DNA of 64,000 nucleotides from Ancylomarina longa (GTDB lineage: Bacteria > Bacteroidota > Bacteroidia > Bacteroidales > Marinifilaceae): the NCBI RefSeq assembly GCF_003996985.1, contig NZ_RJJX01000013.1, forward strand, positions 27,123 to 91,122, read 5' to 3'. Every line of letters starts with the position of its first letter. Position 1 is the stretch's first letter. Shown in pieces: positions 43,901-52,745 of this stretch. A model generated the notes under the pieces. That model was not told the origin of the DNA and did not search any database. It saw nothing but the letters and a program-made list of their open reading frames with translations. The position numbers and the translations under genes are program-made.

Positions 43901-44662
43901 AAAATTACCTTTGGCAATTATTTTAAAATTGGCTACCATTTTGTTGACAGGAACCGTTATTGATAAGGATATGTATCTGGCGAGAAGTAATATTAAAATA
44001 CCCAGGATAAGTGTAATAACTATCATTACCCATACCAGAATGGAATTTGTTTTATGTGCTAGATTATTTACTTCTGAACTAATATTGGAATAGTACTTTT
44101 GAATTTGTAATAATTGAACTTGTGTTTTGTTGATATCAATTTCTTCATTAGAAGTAATTAATTCCTTTTTTATTTGATCAACAGCGTCTAATGTTTCGAT
44201 TACTAATTTTCTTGAGGATTGCATTTCCTCATTTCCCAACTTATCTAAAATACGAAGTCTGCTGACTAGTAATAACGCATTATTAAATTCATGATTATAG
44301 ATTTCTGGATAACCATCATAGAGGTAGGTTGCAATTTCTTCATCACTTTTAGAACTGTAATCATTTCTAAGTTTTAGCAAATCTTTAATCATTTGATTGG
44401 CTAAATCTAAATTTTTTGCAGAGGAAGTAATGTATTCTGGATCTTCGTGAATTTTATAATAATATAGATCTTCAAAAGCATTCTGTAATAATTTTTGATG
44501 AACCCGAACAGCATTAATCATGATACTAAGCGTTCTGCTTGTATTGAAAAAATAACTTGAGGTAAAACTCAAAATAAAAATGCTCGAGATGGTAATGAAT
44601 GTCAGCAATAAAAGCTTTGATTTAATGCTCCAGTCTGCTAACTTTCTTATAGGTATTTGCAT
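40925..44662 (-). CDS. large membrane hybrid histidine kinase with GAF domain and receiver array
   Basis: 1245 residues. Two membrane helices (16-38, 208-229) enclose a helical periplasmic sensor. HAMP follows at ~230-282, then a GAF domain (~345-485) and a coiled coil (488-588) holding an exact 28-residue duplication (LQVQQEELRVANEEL at 504 and 532). HisKA (His597, FLANMSHELRTPLN) and HATPase_c (LLSNAFKFTSRG, GGTGLGLSISK) come next. After these lie a degenerate receiver (~864-950, Asp site replaced in SIIVGMEFL) and two full receivers (Asp1032, Asp1176). It is the first gene of the kinase-kinase-cheR-cheB operon. Stimulus unknown. Confidence 0.92.
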   Translation of the reverse strand: MQIPIRKLADWSIKSKLLLLTFITISSIFILSFTSSYFFNTSRTLSIMINAVRVHQKLLQNAFEDLYYYKIHEDPEYITSSAKNLDLANQMIKDLLKLRNDYSSKSDEEIATYLYDGYPEIYNHEFNNALLLVSRLRILDKLGNEEMQSSRKLVIETLDAVDQIKKELITSNEEIDINKTQVQLLQIQKYYSNISSEVNNLAHKTNSILVWVMIVITLILGILILLLARYISLSITVPVNKMVANFKIIAKGNFNTPLLIPTKDEIGALASSFNIIQQDFQNIVNNTQNIAKGDLSVILEPKSNHDELALSLNQMVQNLKDSKSKNDLTIWFRSGVNQLNDLLQGDQDITQVSKNTLDFLSDFLSAELAAIYVYEEEKEILSLSAAIGIPSKNQFKTIQKGHGLVGHVAETKQWKNIKNIPKDYFEVFSGTGEMKPQNIVIVPLIYNDILWGVLELASIQIFEEYLLEFIKTVQESITVKIASSIARNKLENLLEKTQNQASELQVQQEELRVANEELAEQTKILIESEKKLQVQQEELRVANEELEERTNQLEHQKNEIENQNQHLSKAHNNLEDKARELEQASQYKSDFLANMSHELRTPLNSLLILSGLLSKNKKGNLNKEDIESIEIIHKSGKDLLQLINEILDLSKIEAGKMSIQIESVKSEDIKSEILQDFTHHAQKKKLDFSVQISEDFPPTIETDSLRINQIIKNLLSNAFKFTSRGSVAVRMEKTADRLNFWREELKGLETCTITVSDTGVGIPADKKDAIFEAFQQADGSTSRQYGGTGLGLSISKELARMLGGEIHLESKVGEGSIFTLIIPVHQEKIVESPIKIEVRSNELESPVNLPFFITDDRDIPHLPNSLVLIIHSNINEAKSLYHKVHESNFKAIVASSINDAIILIEAHHPTSIIVGMEFLMQNGKQSLDNLRNHPFASKLPIHIVNPVEGIREHDTNKLPTVDATDLTRAIDKIKNQLFLASKKILVVEDNSSTRKVIKSLLIPTNVIIEEASTGEDAIAMIKSNLYDCVILDLGLPDISGYEVLDKLKASNIKIPNTIIYTGSELSREEHRKLSKFTNSIILKGLKSDERLMDEVSLFLHQVATQIPDNPKINVTELDDSIFKGKKVLVVDDEIRNIFALGKILEDKDIQVLEAENGKIAIDVLKENQNIDLVLMDIMMPEMDGYEAMDIIRKTPKINEVPIICLTAKAMKEDYQKAIASGANDYLTKPIDENKLFSMLKIWLYN

Positions 44663-45076
44663 AATATTGTGTCGAAATTAGTTTTGGTGAAGTATCCTAT
44701 GGAATATTCATATTTCAAGTTCGTTAGTAGTACGGTTATAGGGATGAATGGTTACTAATATTACGTCAATACGTGTAATATTTCCGTTAAAATTCCAGAA
44801 GTGTAAGGGGGTCATTTCCGGAAGTCATTGTTTTATTGTAATATATAGCAATTTCGATAGTGTGTTTGTTGGTAAAATCAGTAGTGATTTTATTAGAAAA
44901 AGCTGGCTAATTTCATTCTTAAATTCGAGGAGAACTTATTGTGTATTTATGAATGAATCAAATTGCTAGAAAGAAAATGATTTTTGAAATTCTATTATCT
45001 GGTTTATTAAGGGAAGATTCTCTATTTTAGAATTGAAAATATTAAAGTAAATTGCCAATTCAAAAATTTGAACTCA
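44663..45076. other. 414-bp divergent intergenic region
   Basis: This is the control region between the large kinase (minus) and the secreted TPR/peptidase-like gene (plus). A near-consensus TAATTTCG lies on the minus strand about 16-23 bp before the kinase ATG, without a clear -33. The short ORFs inside look random. Confidence 0.45.
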
Positions 45077-46120
45077 ATGAGTAAATTTATTATTCTATTT
45101 TTCCTGCTTTTTAATTTTTTTTATTCCAATGCTCAAATTAAAGAGTTGCAGAAGCTCTATTCTAAAGGAGAATTTGATTTAGTAATTCAAAAGGGTAGAT
45201 CCATGGTTTTGAATGAAGAAACTGAATTGGGTATTAATTTATTAATTGGCAGGGCATACGCAGATAAAAAGAAGTTTGGAGATGCGATACCTTATTTGGA
45301 ACGTGCAAATTCAATAAAATCCATCAAAAATGAGTCGAAGACTTGGGTACTTGCATATTTAGGAGTATGCTATTTTACATTTGATGAGATTGAAAAAGCT
45401 CATCAATTAATACAGCAATCAATTGATCTGCATGGATCTAGAAAAGTAACAAAATTTGCCCAACGATATCGCTATTTATTTCAAAACACATCATTTTATA
45501 GTGATTGGGAAGTTGAAAGTTCTGAACATTTTCGTTTCCACCTTCAGAATAGTAAAATAGCAGGGAATTTAAATATCTATATGGCGAAGCAGGAAGTTTT
45601 GTATAAGCGGTTGACTACTTTTTTCGAATATAAGCTAACTAAAAAAATAGACATTTATATTTGGGCAGATAAATACGAGGCCTATCGAAAATTAAAGCGT
45701 CCCTTAAATTATTCTAATACTGATTTGTGCATTATAAATGTTTCTGATGATGAGAATATGGATTTTGAATTATGTCATCTGTTTGTAAATAAAATTATTA
45801 AGCCCAAGAAAAGATCCATGCTACTTAATGAAGGTTTGGCAGTATATATCAATAATATGGACAAGAATCTGTTTCTTTTGGCTCGAAAATCTATTCCTAA
45901 AAAAAAGTTTAACGTCCTTGAATTATGGGAAGAGCCAACCAGGTATGAGCGGAATCTTAGTTATCCTGTTGGAGGAGCATTAATTGAATTCTTAATTAAT
46001 AAAGGAGGTAAAGCCAAATTGCAGAAATTTCTGGAAGAACAAACCATAGAAAATGCAGAGGCAATATATCCCAATTTTGATCAATGGATGAAAACATTCG
46101 AGGCCATGTTAATGAGGTAA
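45077..46120 (+). CDS. secreted TPR protein with gluzincin-like (peptidase MA-type) domain, active site probably lost
   Basis: 347 residues from ATG 45077 (MSKFIILFFLLFNFFYSNAQ is a signal peptide); an upstream in-frame TTG is less likely. TPR-like helices lie at ~21-120 (YSKGEFDLVIQKGR, KKFGDAIPYLERANS). The C-terminal half resembles peptidase MA-like gluzincins: the zinc motif HExxH reads FELCH (230-234), while the downstream NEGLAVY (251-257) is kept. Loss of the first His suggests a non-catalytic role. Located in the periplasm or outside the cell. Monocistronic; the tetR gene starts 150 bp later. Confidence 0.7.
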   Translation: MSKFIILFFLLFNFFYSNAQIKELQKLYSKGEFDLVIQKGRSMVLNEETELGINLLIGRAYADKKKFGDAIPYLERANSIKSIKNESKTWVLAYLGVCYFTFDEIEKAHQLIQQSIDLHGSRKVTKFAQRYRYLFQNTSFYSDWEVESSEHFRFHLQNSKIAGNLNIYMAKQEVLYKRLTTFFEYKLTKKIDIYIWADKYEAYRKLKRPLNYSNTDLCIINVSDDENMDFELCHLFVNKIIKPKKRSMLLNEGLAVYINNMDKNLFLLARKSIPKKKFNVLELWEEPTRYERNLSYPVGGALIEFLINKGGKAKLQKFLEEQTIENAEAIYPNFDQWMKTFEAMLMR

Positions 46121-46214
46121 ATTTGTACTTAACTTTTACTTAGAGATATATTAGTAATTAGTTTGGTTCTTTTTGTTGTCCATCAAAAAAATCAATTAAA
46201 AATCTTTAAAACGA

Positions 46215-46243
46215 ATTGTGAGATGATTTTTTATATATTTTTG
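46215..46243 (+). promoter_or_regulatory. promoter of the tetR-efflux region
   Basis: ATTG (46215-46218), 17 bases, then TATTTTTG (46236-46243), a perfect -7 element ending 27 bp before the ATG. Confidence 0.55.
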
Positions 46244-46270
46244 CACCAGTAACACTTAAACGGTTCATTA

Positions 46271-46846
46271 ATGTCAAAAATAAATAAGACAGAAATACAG
46301 GATAGAATTAAAAAAATAGCTTTAGATATGATTCTAAAGTATGGGTTACGTGGATTAAATATGATAGATCTGGCTTCGGAATGCGGTCTTGCTAAAGGCA
46401 CTCTTTACAAGATAATCAGTTCTAAGGAGGATTTAATTTATCAGATTGCATCAAATATTTATGATGCAAATACGACGTCTCTTTTAGAACCTTTTACATT
46501 GTTTGAAGATCCTTTGGAGGCAACGAATAAATTTTTAGAAAGATATCTGAATTATGGTGTTGAATCTCAGCGTAGTTTAACGATACAGATTTATAAGGAA
46601 TATCCTTCCATTGAGAGAAAATTGGAAGAGGATTTTAAAGATAAATCGGAGAAGATAAATAGTGTTTTTTTAAAATGGCAGGAGAAAGGTTTATTACGAC
46701 AAGATATTGATGTTGTTGATTGTGTGGAAGCAATGACTGCATTAAATGATTTTTATATAAAAAGTGATTATTCTACCGAAGAAATAATTAAAAGATTAAG
46801 ATCTGGATTTCGGTGTATTTTAATCGGAATGGGGATATCTATATAA
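46271..46846 (+). CDS. TetR/AcrR-family regulator of the adjacent efflux genes
   Basis: 191 residues. The N-terminal TetR helix-turn-helix reads IALDMILKYGLRGLNMIDLASECGLAKGTLYKIISSKEDL. The C-terminal ligand domain is helical and not family-specific (PLEATNKFLERYLNYGVESQRSL). It stands 103 bp upstream of, and on the same strand as, the MFP-RND-TolC genes, the usual setting for a local efflux repressor. Autoregulation is likely but its operator was not identified. Confidence 0.9.
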   Translation: MSKINKTEIQDRIKKIALDMILKYGLRGLNMIDLASECGLAKGTLYKIISSKEDLIYQIASNIYDANTTSLLEPFTLFEDPLEATNKFLERYLNYGVESQRSLTIQIYKEYPSIERKLEEDFKDKSEKINSVFLKWQEKGLLRQDIDVVDCVEAMTALNDFYIKSDYSTEEIIKRLRSGFRCILIGMGISI

Positions 46847-46949
46847 TATATAGAAGTAAGATTAAATAAAAGAGAGCAGAAATGTTACTCTTATTTTTGG
46901 AAATAAAATGAACTAAATAGACAGTAAGAGTACAAAACAAACAAAGGTG

Positions 46950-48026
46950 ATGAAGAAGACATTTTTTTTAAGTAAAATTATTTTATCAATTGGTTTATCA
47001 ATTGGATTATTCTCCTGTGAAAACAGAGAGAAAACTGATGTGAAGCTAGTGCAGCCAGTAAAAATTTATAAGGTAAATGAGAATCTTTCACAAAGTGAAA
47101 CGAGGGTGTTTACAGGATTAGTTAAGGAGTCACGAGAGGTTAAACTGGCCTTTCAGATTCCGGGTCCACTGGTGAAATTGAATGTTGAAGAAGGGCAATA
47201 TGTAAAAAAAGGTCAGTTGATAGCTGTTTTAAATGACAGGGATTATCAAGTTCAATTGGAGTCTGCAAATGCAAATTTTGAAAATGCCAAATTGCAAGCA
47301 GAACGTTATGCGGCATTATATGATAAGAGAAGTACTTCGAAAAGTGTTTTTGATCAGACACAAGCAGGATTTAAATTAGCAAAGGCTCAAAAAGAAGCTG
47401 CTGAAAATGCATTAAAGGATACCAAAATTTATGCTCCATTTGCTGGATACATTCAGACAAAGTATGCTGAAAATCATGAAAAAGTGGCTGCAGGACATCC
47501 TATAGTATCCTTACTGGATTTAAGCCATTTGGAATTATCAGTAGCGCTTAGTGAAAATGATTTTTTGAGAAAAAATAGCTTTGTAAGCTACGAATGCCAA
47601 TTTGAACAGAATTCAAAAACATTTCAACTGCAATTAATAGACATTGACCGAAAACCAAATCGTGACAATTTTTATATTATGAGGCTTGGTCTGAATCCTA
47701 AGGATAATCAGATAGTTCCCGGTATGGTCGCCAATGTAAAAGTCCAGGTTAAGAATTTTGGTAAATCTCAGATAAAAGTTCCCATGGAGTCTGTTTATAG
47801 CGAAAATGGTAAAGCTTTTGTATGGAAATTTAATCCTGATAAAAGTAGTGTAGAGCGTATTCAAGTTAATCTTGCAAAATTTGAATCGAATGGTATGATC
47901 CGCATTAATAAAGGCATTAAGAATGGGGATTTAATCATTGCTGCAGGAGTTCATAATTTAACTAACGGACAGAAAGTAAAAAAATTAGAGGTAACATCAA
48001 GCTCTAATATAGGAGGACAACTATGA
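46950..48026 (+). CDS. RND efflux periplasmic adaptor (membrane fusion protein), lipoprotein
   Basis: 358 residues from ATG 46950 (a GTG one codon earlier is in frame). A lipoprotein signal with lipobox GLFSC anchors it to a membrane. Lipoyl/barrel-sandwich halves (GPLVKLNVEEGQYVKKGQLIAVL and APFAGYIQTKYAENHEKVAAGHPIV) surround a helical hairpin (VQLESANANFENAKLQAERYAAL), followed by beta-barrel and membrane-proximal domains. It links the RND pump to the TolC-like channel. The stop overlaps the pump start (ATGA). Confidence 0.93.
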   Translation: MKKTFFLSKIILSIGLSIGLFSCENREKTDVKLVQPVKIYKVNENLSQSETRVFTGLVKESREVKLAFQIPGPLVKLNVEEGQYVKKGQLIAVLNDRDYQVQLESANANFENAKLQAERYAALYDKRSTSKSVFDQTQAGFKLAKAQKEAAENALKDTKIYAPFAGYIQTKYAENHEKVAAGHPIVSLLDLSHLELSVALSENDFLRKNSFVSYECQFEQNSKTFQLQLIDIDRKPNRDNFYIMRLGLNPKDNQIVPGMVANVKVQVKNFGKSQIKVPMESVYSENGKAFVWKFNPDKSSVERIQVNLAKFESNGMIRINKGIKNGDLIIAAGVHNLTNGQKVKKLEVTSSSNIGGQL

Positions 48027-51000
48027 ATTTTACAGAGTCGGTTTTGAAACAAAAAAAGGTATTGCTTTTTGTTTTAATAGCCATAACGATAGGAGGGGTC
48101 TTCTCGTTTTTTAAGATGGGAAAATTGGAGGATGCCGAAATTTCTGTTAAAACAGCTTTGGTTATAACACAATATCCCGGAGCTTCACCACATGAGGTGG
48201 AGCTACAGGTTACCGATTTATTGGAAAATGCCATTCAGAGTATGGATAATATCGACAATATTGAGTCTCGTTCCTTGGCAGGCTACTCTGAAATTACCGT
48301 TAATATTAAAAAGTCAATAAGAACCAAGGAGTTACCTCAGATTTGGGATGTTCTTCGTCGTAAGGTACGTGATGTGAATGGCCGATTACCGCAAGGCACT
48401 CACACACCAATGGTATTGGATGATTTCGGAGATGTATATGGTATTTTTCTGGCAATGAGTGGCGATGGATTCTCCTATGAGGAATTGCGAAATTATTCGA
48501 GATATATAAAAAGAGAATTGCTTCTAGTACCAGGAGTGAAACGAATTAATCTATTTGGGGAACAGCAAGCATGTGTAAATATTGAGCTTTCACAGGAGAA
48601 GATGGCCTATTTGGGAATTCATCCCTATCAGGTTGCTAAAATTCTTAATAACCAGAATAAGATGGTGAATCCCGGAGCTTTAAAATTGGGGAATAATAGA
48701 ATTAGGATTGCTTCAGAAGGAAACTTCCATGAGTTGGAGGATCTTAAAAATTTATTGATATCAGGAACTGGTGAAAATTCGGTTTTTTTAAAAGACGTTG
48801 CCAATATAAGTAAAGATTACATTAAGCCCTATTCTCAGAAATTAAAGTATGATAACATACCTGCAATAGGTTTGTCCATAGCTATGGAAAAAGGTGGAAA
48901 TGTTATTGAATTAGGAGAAAAAGTTCAAAAAAGAATAGATGAGTTAAAATCTAATATTCCCGTTGGGATAAATGTGAATAAAGTATTTTATCAACCAGAA
49001 CGAGTGGAGAGTGCAATCAGACAATTCATGATTAACTTAATAGAATCTGTCTTGATTGTTGTTTTTGTACTTCTGCTAACCATGGGATTTCGTACGGGTT
49101 TGCTTATAGGGAGTGGATTAATATTTACCATTTTGGGAACTTTTATTGTGATGTTAGGCATGGATATTACTCTACAGCGAGTAAGTCTTGCTGCAATTAT
49201 TGTTGCCATGGGGATGTTAGTTGATAATTCTATTGTAATAGCTGACGGGATTTTGGTTGATTTAAAAAAGGGAGTGCCGCGAAAATTAGCGATGACAAAA
49301 TCATCGAAGCAAACAGCTTTACCCTTATTAGGCGCAACATTAGTTGCAATTCTTGCTTTTTTACCCATCTATCTATCTCCCGATAGTACAGGCGAATTTT
49401 GTCAGAGTTTATTCCAGGTAATCGCAATTTCGTTGTTTCTAAGTTGGATTTTAGCACTAACACAAACCCCGTATTTCTGTGATCTATTTTTAAAAGGGAA
49501 AAAATATGAAAAAGGAGAAGATGGGAAATCGGATCCATATAGTGGTAAAATTTATCAAGTATTCAAACATTTTGTGAAGTATTCTCTACGTCATAAAACT
49601 GTAATTATTATGCTGACTCTCGCTGTTTTTATTTCTTCAATTTTTGGCTTTAAGTATGTGAAACAATTATTTTTTCCAAATCTGGCATACAACCAATTTA
49701 TTGTGGAGTATTTTCTTCCCGAAGGTTCAGATATTTCCAGTGTTGAAAAAGATTTAAGTGATATAGAATCCTATTTGATGAAGCAGGATGAGGTCTTGAA
49801 TGTAACAACAAGTTTAGGTGCTACACCTGCACGATACACTTTGGTTCGTCCATTTAATCTTCAAAACCAGAATTATGGAGAGTTAATTGTAGATACAAAA
49901 GATTATGAGGCAACCTTAAATTTCGGAAAAAAATTACAAGTTTACTTGAATGAGAATTATCCTTCTGCTACGGCAAGGGTTAGATATTATGCGGCAATTC
50001 AGAGTGAATATCAGGTAGAAGCAAAATTTTCCGGACCTGATCCTAAAGTGCTGAGAGATTTATCGAATCAGGCAAAGCTTATAATGAAAGATGAGCCGTT
50101 GGCAGCAAAGGTAACCGACAATTGGAAAAATCAGGTTCCTGTATGGAATCCTCATTTTTCTCAGGCTCGTTCCCGAATGACTCATATAAGCAGATCTGAT
50201 GTTTCCAATGCGTTAGCTTGTTCTACAGATGGTTTGCTGATTGGTGCTTTTCATCAAGGGGATGAGATGCTCCCAATTTTACTGAAAACCAAATTGAAGA
50301 AAGATACTTATATGGAGAGTATCGAGAACACACCAGTTTGGGGAAGTGTAGCGAAGAGTCTTCCTCTTCGACAGGTCGTTTCCAATTTCAGTATTGATTT
50401 TGAGAATCCAATTATTAGGAGGTATGACCGCCGACGAGCTATAAAAGTGCAATGCGATCCGGCACCGGGTTATAATGCAACAGATGTATTCAAAAAAATT
50501 CATCCTAAAATTGAGGCTATTCCTTTACCTGAAGGTTATGCTTTGAACTGGCTAGGGGAATACAAACAGAGTAAAGATGCGAACGAAAGTATTGGTAAAT
50601 TTTTACCACTTGCATTTTTGTTAATGATCGTCATTATCATGATGTTGTTTAATAATTTCCGTCAGCCAATTATTATTGTAAGTATTCTTCCATTAGCTTT
50701 TATTGGAGTAAGTTACGGCTTATTGATAACTGGAAAAGCTTTTGGGTTTATGGCAATAATCGGAACACTAGGATTAATGGGTATGATGATTAAAAATGCT
50801 GTTGTACTATTGGATCAGATTAACTTGGAAGTTCGGGAAGGAAAAGATGTTTTACATTCTATTGTTGATTCGGCAATTTCCCGAATGCGTCCGGTGATGA
50901 TGGCCTCAGCAACCACTATTTTAGGTATGATTCCTCTAATAAGTGATGAGTTGTTTGGAGGTATGGCTGTAGCGATCATGTTTGGTTTGATGATTGGAAC

Positions 51001-51079
51001 GATTATTACTTTAATTATCGTTCCTGTCTTGTATGCTATATTTTATAGGGTGTCAACAAAGAATGTAATGGATATATAA
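48023..51079 (+). CDS. RND-family efflux pump, inner-membrane proton antiporter
   Basis: 1018 residues, the usual AcrB/MexB-class length, with 12 membrane helices and two large periplasmic loops. The start (SVLKQKKVLLFVLIAITIGGVFSFFKM), the proton-relay region GMLVDNSIVIADG in helix 4 and the duplicated GTLGLMGMMIKNAVVLLDQIN in helix 10 support it. Substrate unknown: drugs, bile salts or lipids are all possible. It overlaps the adaptor by 4 bp and is followed after 10 bp by the outer-membrane channel gene. Confidence 0.95.
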   Translation: MNFTESVLKQKKVLLFVLIAITIGGVFSFFKMGKLEDAEISVKTALVITQYPGASPHEVELQVTDLLENAIQSMDNIDNIESRSLAGYSEITVNIKKSIRTKELPQIWDVLRRKVRDVNGRLPQGTHTPMVLDDFGDVYGIFLAMSGDGFSYEELRNYSRYIKRELLLVPGVKRINLFGEQQACVNIELSQEKMAYLGIHPYQVAKILNNQNKMVNPGALKLGNNRIRIASEGNFHELEDLKNLLISGTGENSVFLKDVANISKDYIKPYSQKLKYDNIPAIGLSIAMEKGGNVIELGEKVQKRIDELKSNIPVGINVNKVFYQPERVESAIRQFMINLIESVLIVVFVLLLTMGFRTGLLIGSGLIFTILGTFIVMLGMDITLQRVSLAAIIVAMGMLVDNSIVIADGILVDLKKGVPRKLAMTKSSKQTALPLLGATLVAILAFLPIYLSPDSTGEFCQSLFQVIAISLFLSWILALTQTPYFCDLFLKGKKYEKGEDGKSDPYSGKIYQVFKHFVKYSLRHKTVIIMLTLAVFISSIFGFKYVKQLFFPNLAYNQFIVEYFLPEGSDISSVEKDLSDIESYLMKQDEVLNVTTSLGATPARYTLVRPFNLQNQNYGELIVDTKDYEATLNFGKKLQVYLNENYPSATARVRYYAAIQSEYQVEAKFSGPDPKVLRDLSNQAKLIMKDEPLAAKVTDNWKNQVPVWNPHFSQARSRMTHISRSDVSNALACSTDGLLIGAFHQGDEMLPILLKTKLKKDTYMESIENTPVWGSVAKSLPLRQVVSNFSIDFENPIIRRYDRRRAIKVQCDPAPGYNATDVFKKIHPKIEAIPLPEGYALNWLGEYKQSKDANESIGKFLPLAFLLMIVIIMMLFNNFRQPIIIVSILPLAFIGVSYGLLITGKAFGFMAIIGTLGLMGMMIKNAVVLLDQINLEVREGKDVLHSIVDSAISRMRPVMMASATTILGMIPLISDELFGGMAVAIMFGLMIGTIITLIIVPVLYAIFYRVSTKNVMDI

Positions 51080-51089
51080 ATTATTAACA

Positions 51090-52460
51090 ATGACTAGGAG
51101 ATTATACATATTAGGTATTTTTTGTTTATTCGTATTGCCGGGAAAAGCACAAGAGATTCTTTCTCTAAAAGAGAGTAGAAAACTTGCATTGGAATACAAT
51201 CAAAAAATAAAAATAGCAGAAGAAATGATTATTGAAAGCAAATCTAACGTAAGTTTTGCTTTTACTCAGTTTTTGCCAAATTTAAAGGCTGAAGGCACCT
51301 ATAACTATTTCCATAATATCAGTGATATAAATATTCCCGGCTTTTTTTTGGGGACAGCGAATAGTGTAGAAGAGGCCCGGAAAGGAATTTATACAGGAGT
51401 CAGCGATGTTTATTTTCCAGGGTTCAATATTGCTTTGGGAAATGTAGATTATTATAGTGCCAACTTAAATTTAAGCCAACCAATTTATATGGGAGGTAAA
51501 ATTCATAGTATCTATAATATTACCAAGCTTGGAAGGGAAATTTCTATTTTTAATCGAAGTCTTCAAAAATCGGATGTGTTATTAGAAACCGATCAGGCCT
51601 ATTGGAATTTGGTATCCGTTAAGGAGAAAGTATATTTAGCAGCAAAGTATGTGGAAATGCTATCGGCTTTGGTACAGGATTTACAAAATGCCTTTGATTT
51701 AGAATTAACAACTAAAAATGAATTGTTAAAAGTACAAGTACAATTAAATCAGGCAAAATTAAATTTGTTTCGTTCCCGTAATGCGCAAAAATTATCTAAA
51801 ATGGCACTTTGCCAGGTAATTGGTACCAATTTAAATAACAATGTTACCGCATCCGATACTATTGTTACCATTCAGAAAAGTGAAATTAAGCAAGACTATT
51901 TAGGAAAAGCACTTGCTCAGCGCCCTGAATTGAAGATGCTGGAAAAACAGATGGAAATAAATAAGCAGAAGGAGATAGAGAGCAGATCTGATTATTTACC
52001 ACACCTTGGAGTAGGAGCATCCTATAGTTATACGAGTGATATTGCAAATTTAACTGGCAATATGAATTTGTTTGCTGTACAGGCAAATTTAAGTATGCCT
52101 GTATTTCATTGGAAAGAGCGTAAGCATAGTGTAGCCGCAGCTAAGTCCAGAACAAGGCAAAAAGCTTTAGAATTAGACAGAACCAAAGACCTGATAAGTT
52201 TGGAAGTGCAACAATCCTATTTTAATTTACAGGAGGCATTTGAACAAATTGAATTGGCACGAGTGTCACTAAAACAAGCCAGCGAAAATGTGAAGTTAAC
52301 TAAAAATAGTTTTTATGAAGGATTGGCCAATACTACTGAATTGTTAGATGCTCAGGCATTTTGGCAACGAGCCTATAGCGAATTAATTGATTCTAAAATA
52401 AACTATAAACTAAAAGAAGTAGGCTTTTTAAAATCTATTGGCGAATTAGGAAATATATAG
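51090..52460 (+). CDS. TolC-like outer-membrane efflux channel
   Basis: 456 residues with a signal peptide (MTRRLYILGIFCLFVLPGKAQ). It has the two-fold TolC repeat: ESRKLALEYNQKIKIAEEMIIESKSNVSFAF...LPNLKAEGTY and later ALAQRPELKMLEKQMEINKQKE...LPHLGVGASYSY. Long helices (SLEVQQSYFNLQEAFEQIELA) form the periplasmic tunnel. Last gene of the TetR-MFP-RND-TolC set, completing a tripartite pump. Confidence 0.93.
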   Translation: MTRRLYILGIFCLFVLPGKAQEILSLKESRKLALEYNQKIKIAEEMIIESKSNVSFAFTQFLPNLKAEGTYNYFHNISDINIPGFFLGTANSVEEARKGIYTGVSDVYFPGFNIALGNVDYYSANLNLSQPIYMGGKIHSIYNITKLGREISIFNRSLQKSDVLLETDQAYWNLVSVKEKVYLAAKYVEMLSALVQDLQNAFDLELTTKNELLKVQVQLNQAKLNLFRSRNAQKLSKMALCQVIGTNLNNNVTASDTIVTIQKSEIKQDYLGKALAQRPELKMLEKQMEINKQKEIESRSDYLPHLGVGASYSYTSDIANLTGNMNLFAVQANLSMPVFHWKERKHSVAAAKSRTRQKALELDRTKDLISLEVQQSYFNLQEAFEQIELARVSLKQASENVKLTKNSFYEGLANTTELLDAQAFWQRAYSELIDSKINYKLKEVGFLKSIGELGNI

Positions 52461-52550
52461 TAGGATGGGAGTAGGTTGAATAATGATTGTAATATTAGGA
52501 TTACCGGGTTTTGATAATCCTGGTAATTCAGCCTCTCCTTAAATTTGAAT

Positions 52551-52745
52551 ATGTTGATGCGTAATACAAAAACCGATCGGGAATTTTTATATCAATATGG
52601 ACTTGTTAAATTAGTAGTTCTATCAGATGAAAATATTAAAATTTTAAAAAATCATTTGTTTCATTTAAAATTAAATCAGGATTTTATTATCAATACCTAT
52701 AATGATGTTGATGAATTAGTTAGTTTTATTAACAGAAATGAATAA
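52551..52745 (+). CDS. small protein of unknown function upstream of the cyclase
   Basis: 64 residues from ATG 52551 (MLMRNTKTDREFLYQYGLVK). The sequence is soluble and mixed alpha/beta (LVVLSDENIKILKNHLFHLKL, INTYNDVDELVSFIN), with no membrane segment. Its 3' end overlaps the start of the cyclase gene by 8 bp, which suggests translational coupling and a real gene. No family recognised. Confidence 0.55.
   Translation: MLMRNTKTDREFLYQYGLVKLVVLSDENIKILKNHLFHLKLNQDFIINTYNDVDELVSFINRNE

Noticed and set aside
52495-52532. Hairpin ATTACCGGG / CCTGGTAAT after tolC as terminator
   Set aside because: The stem includes a wobble and no T-run follows, so termination is not supported.
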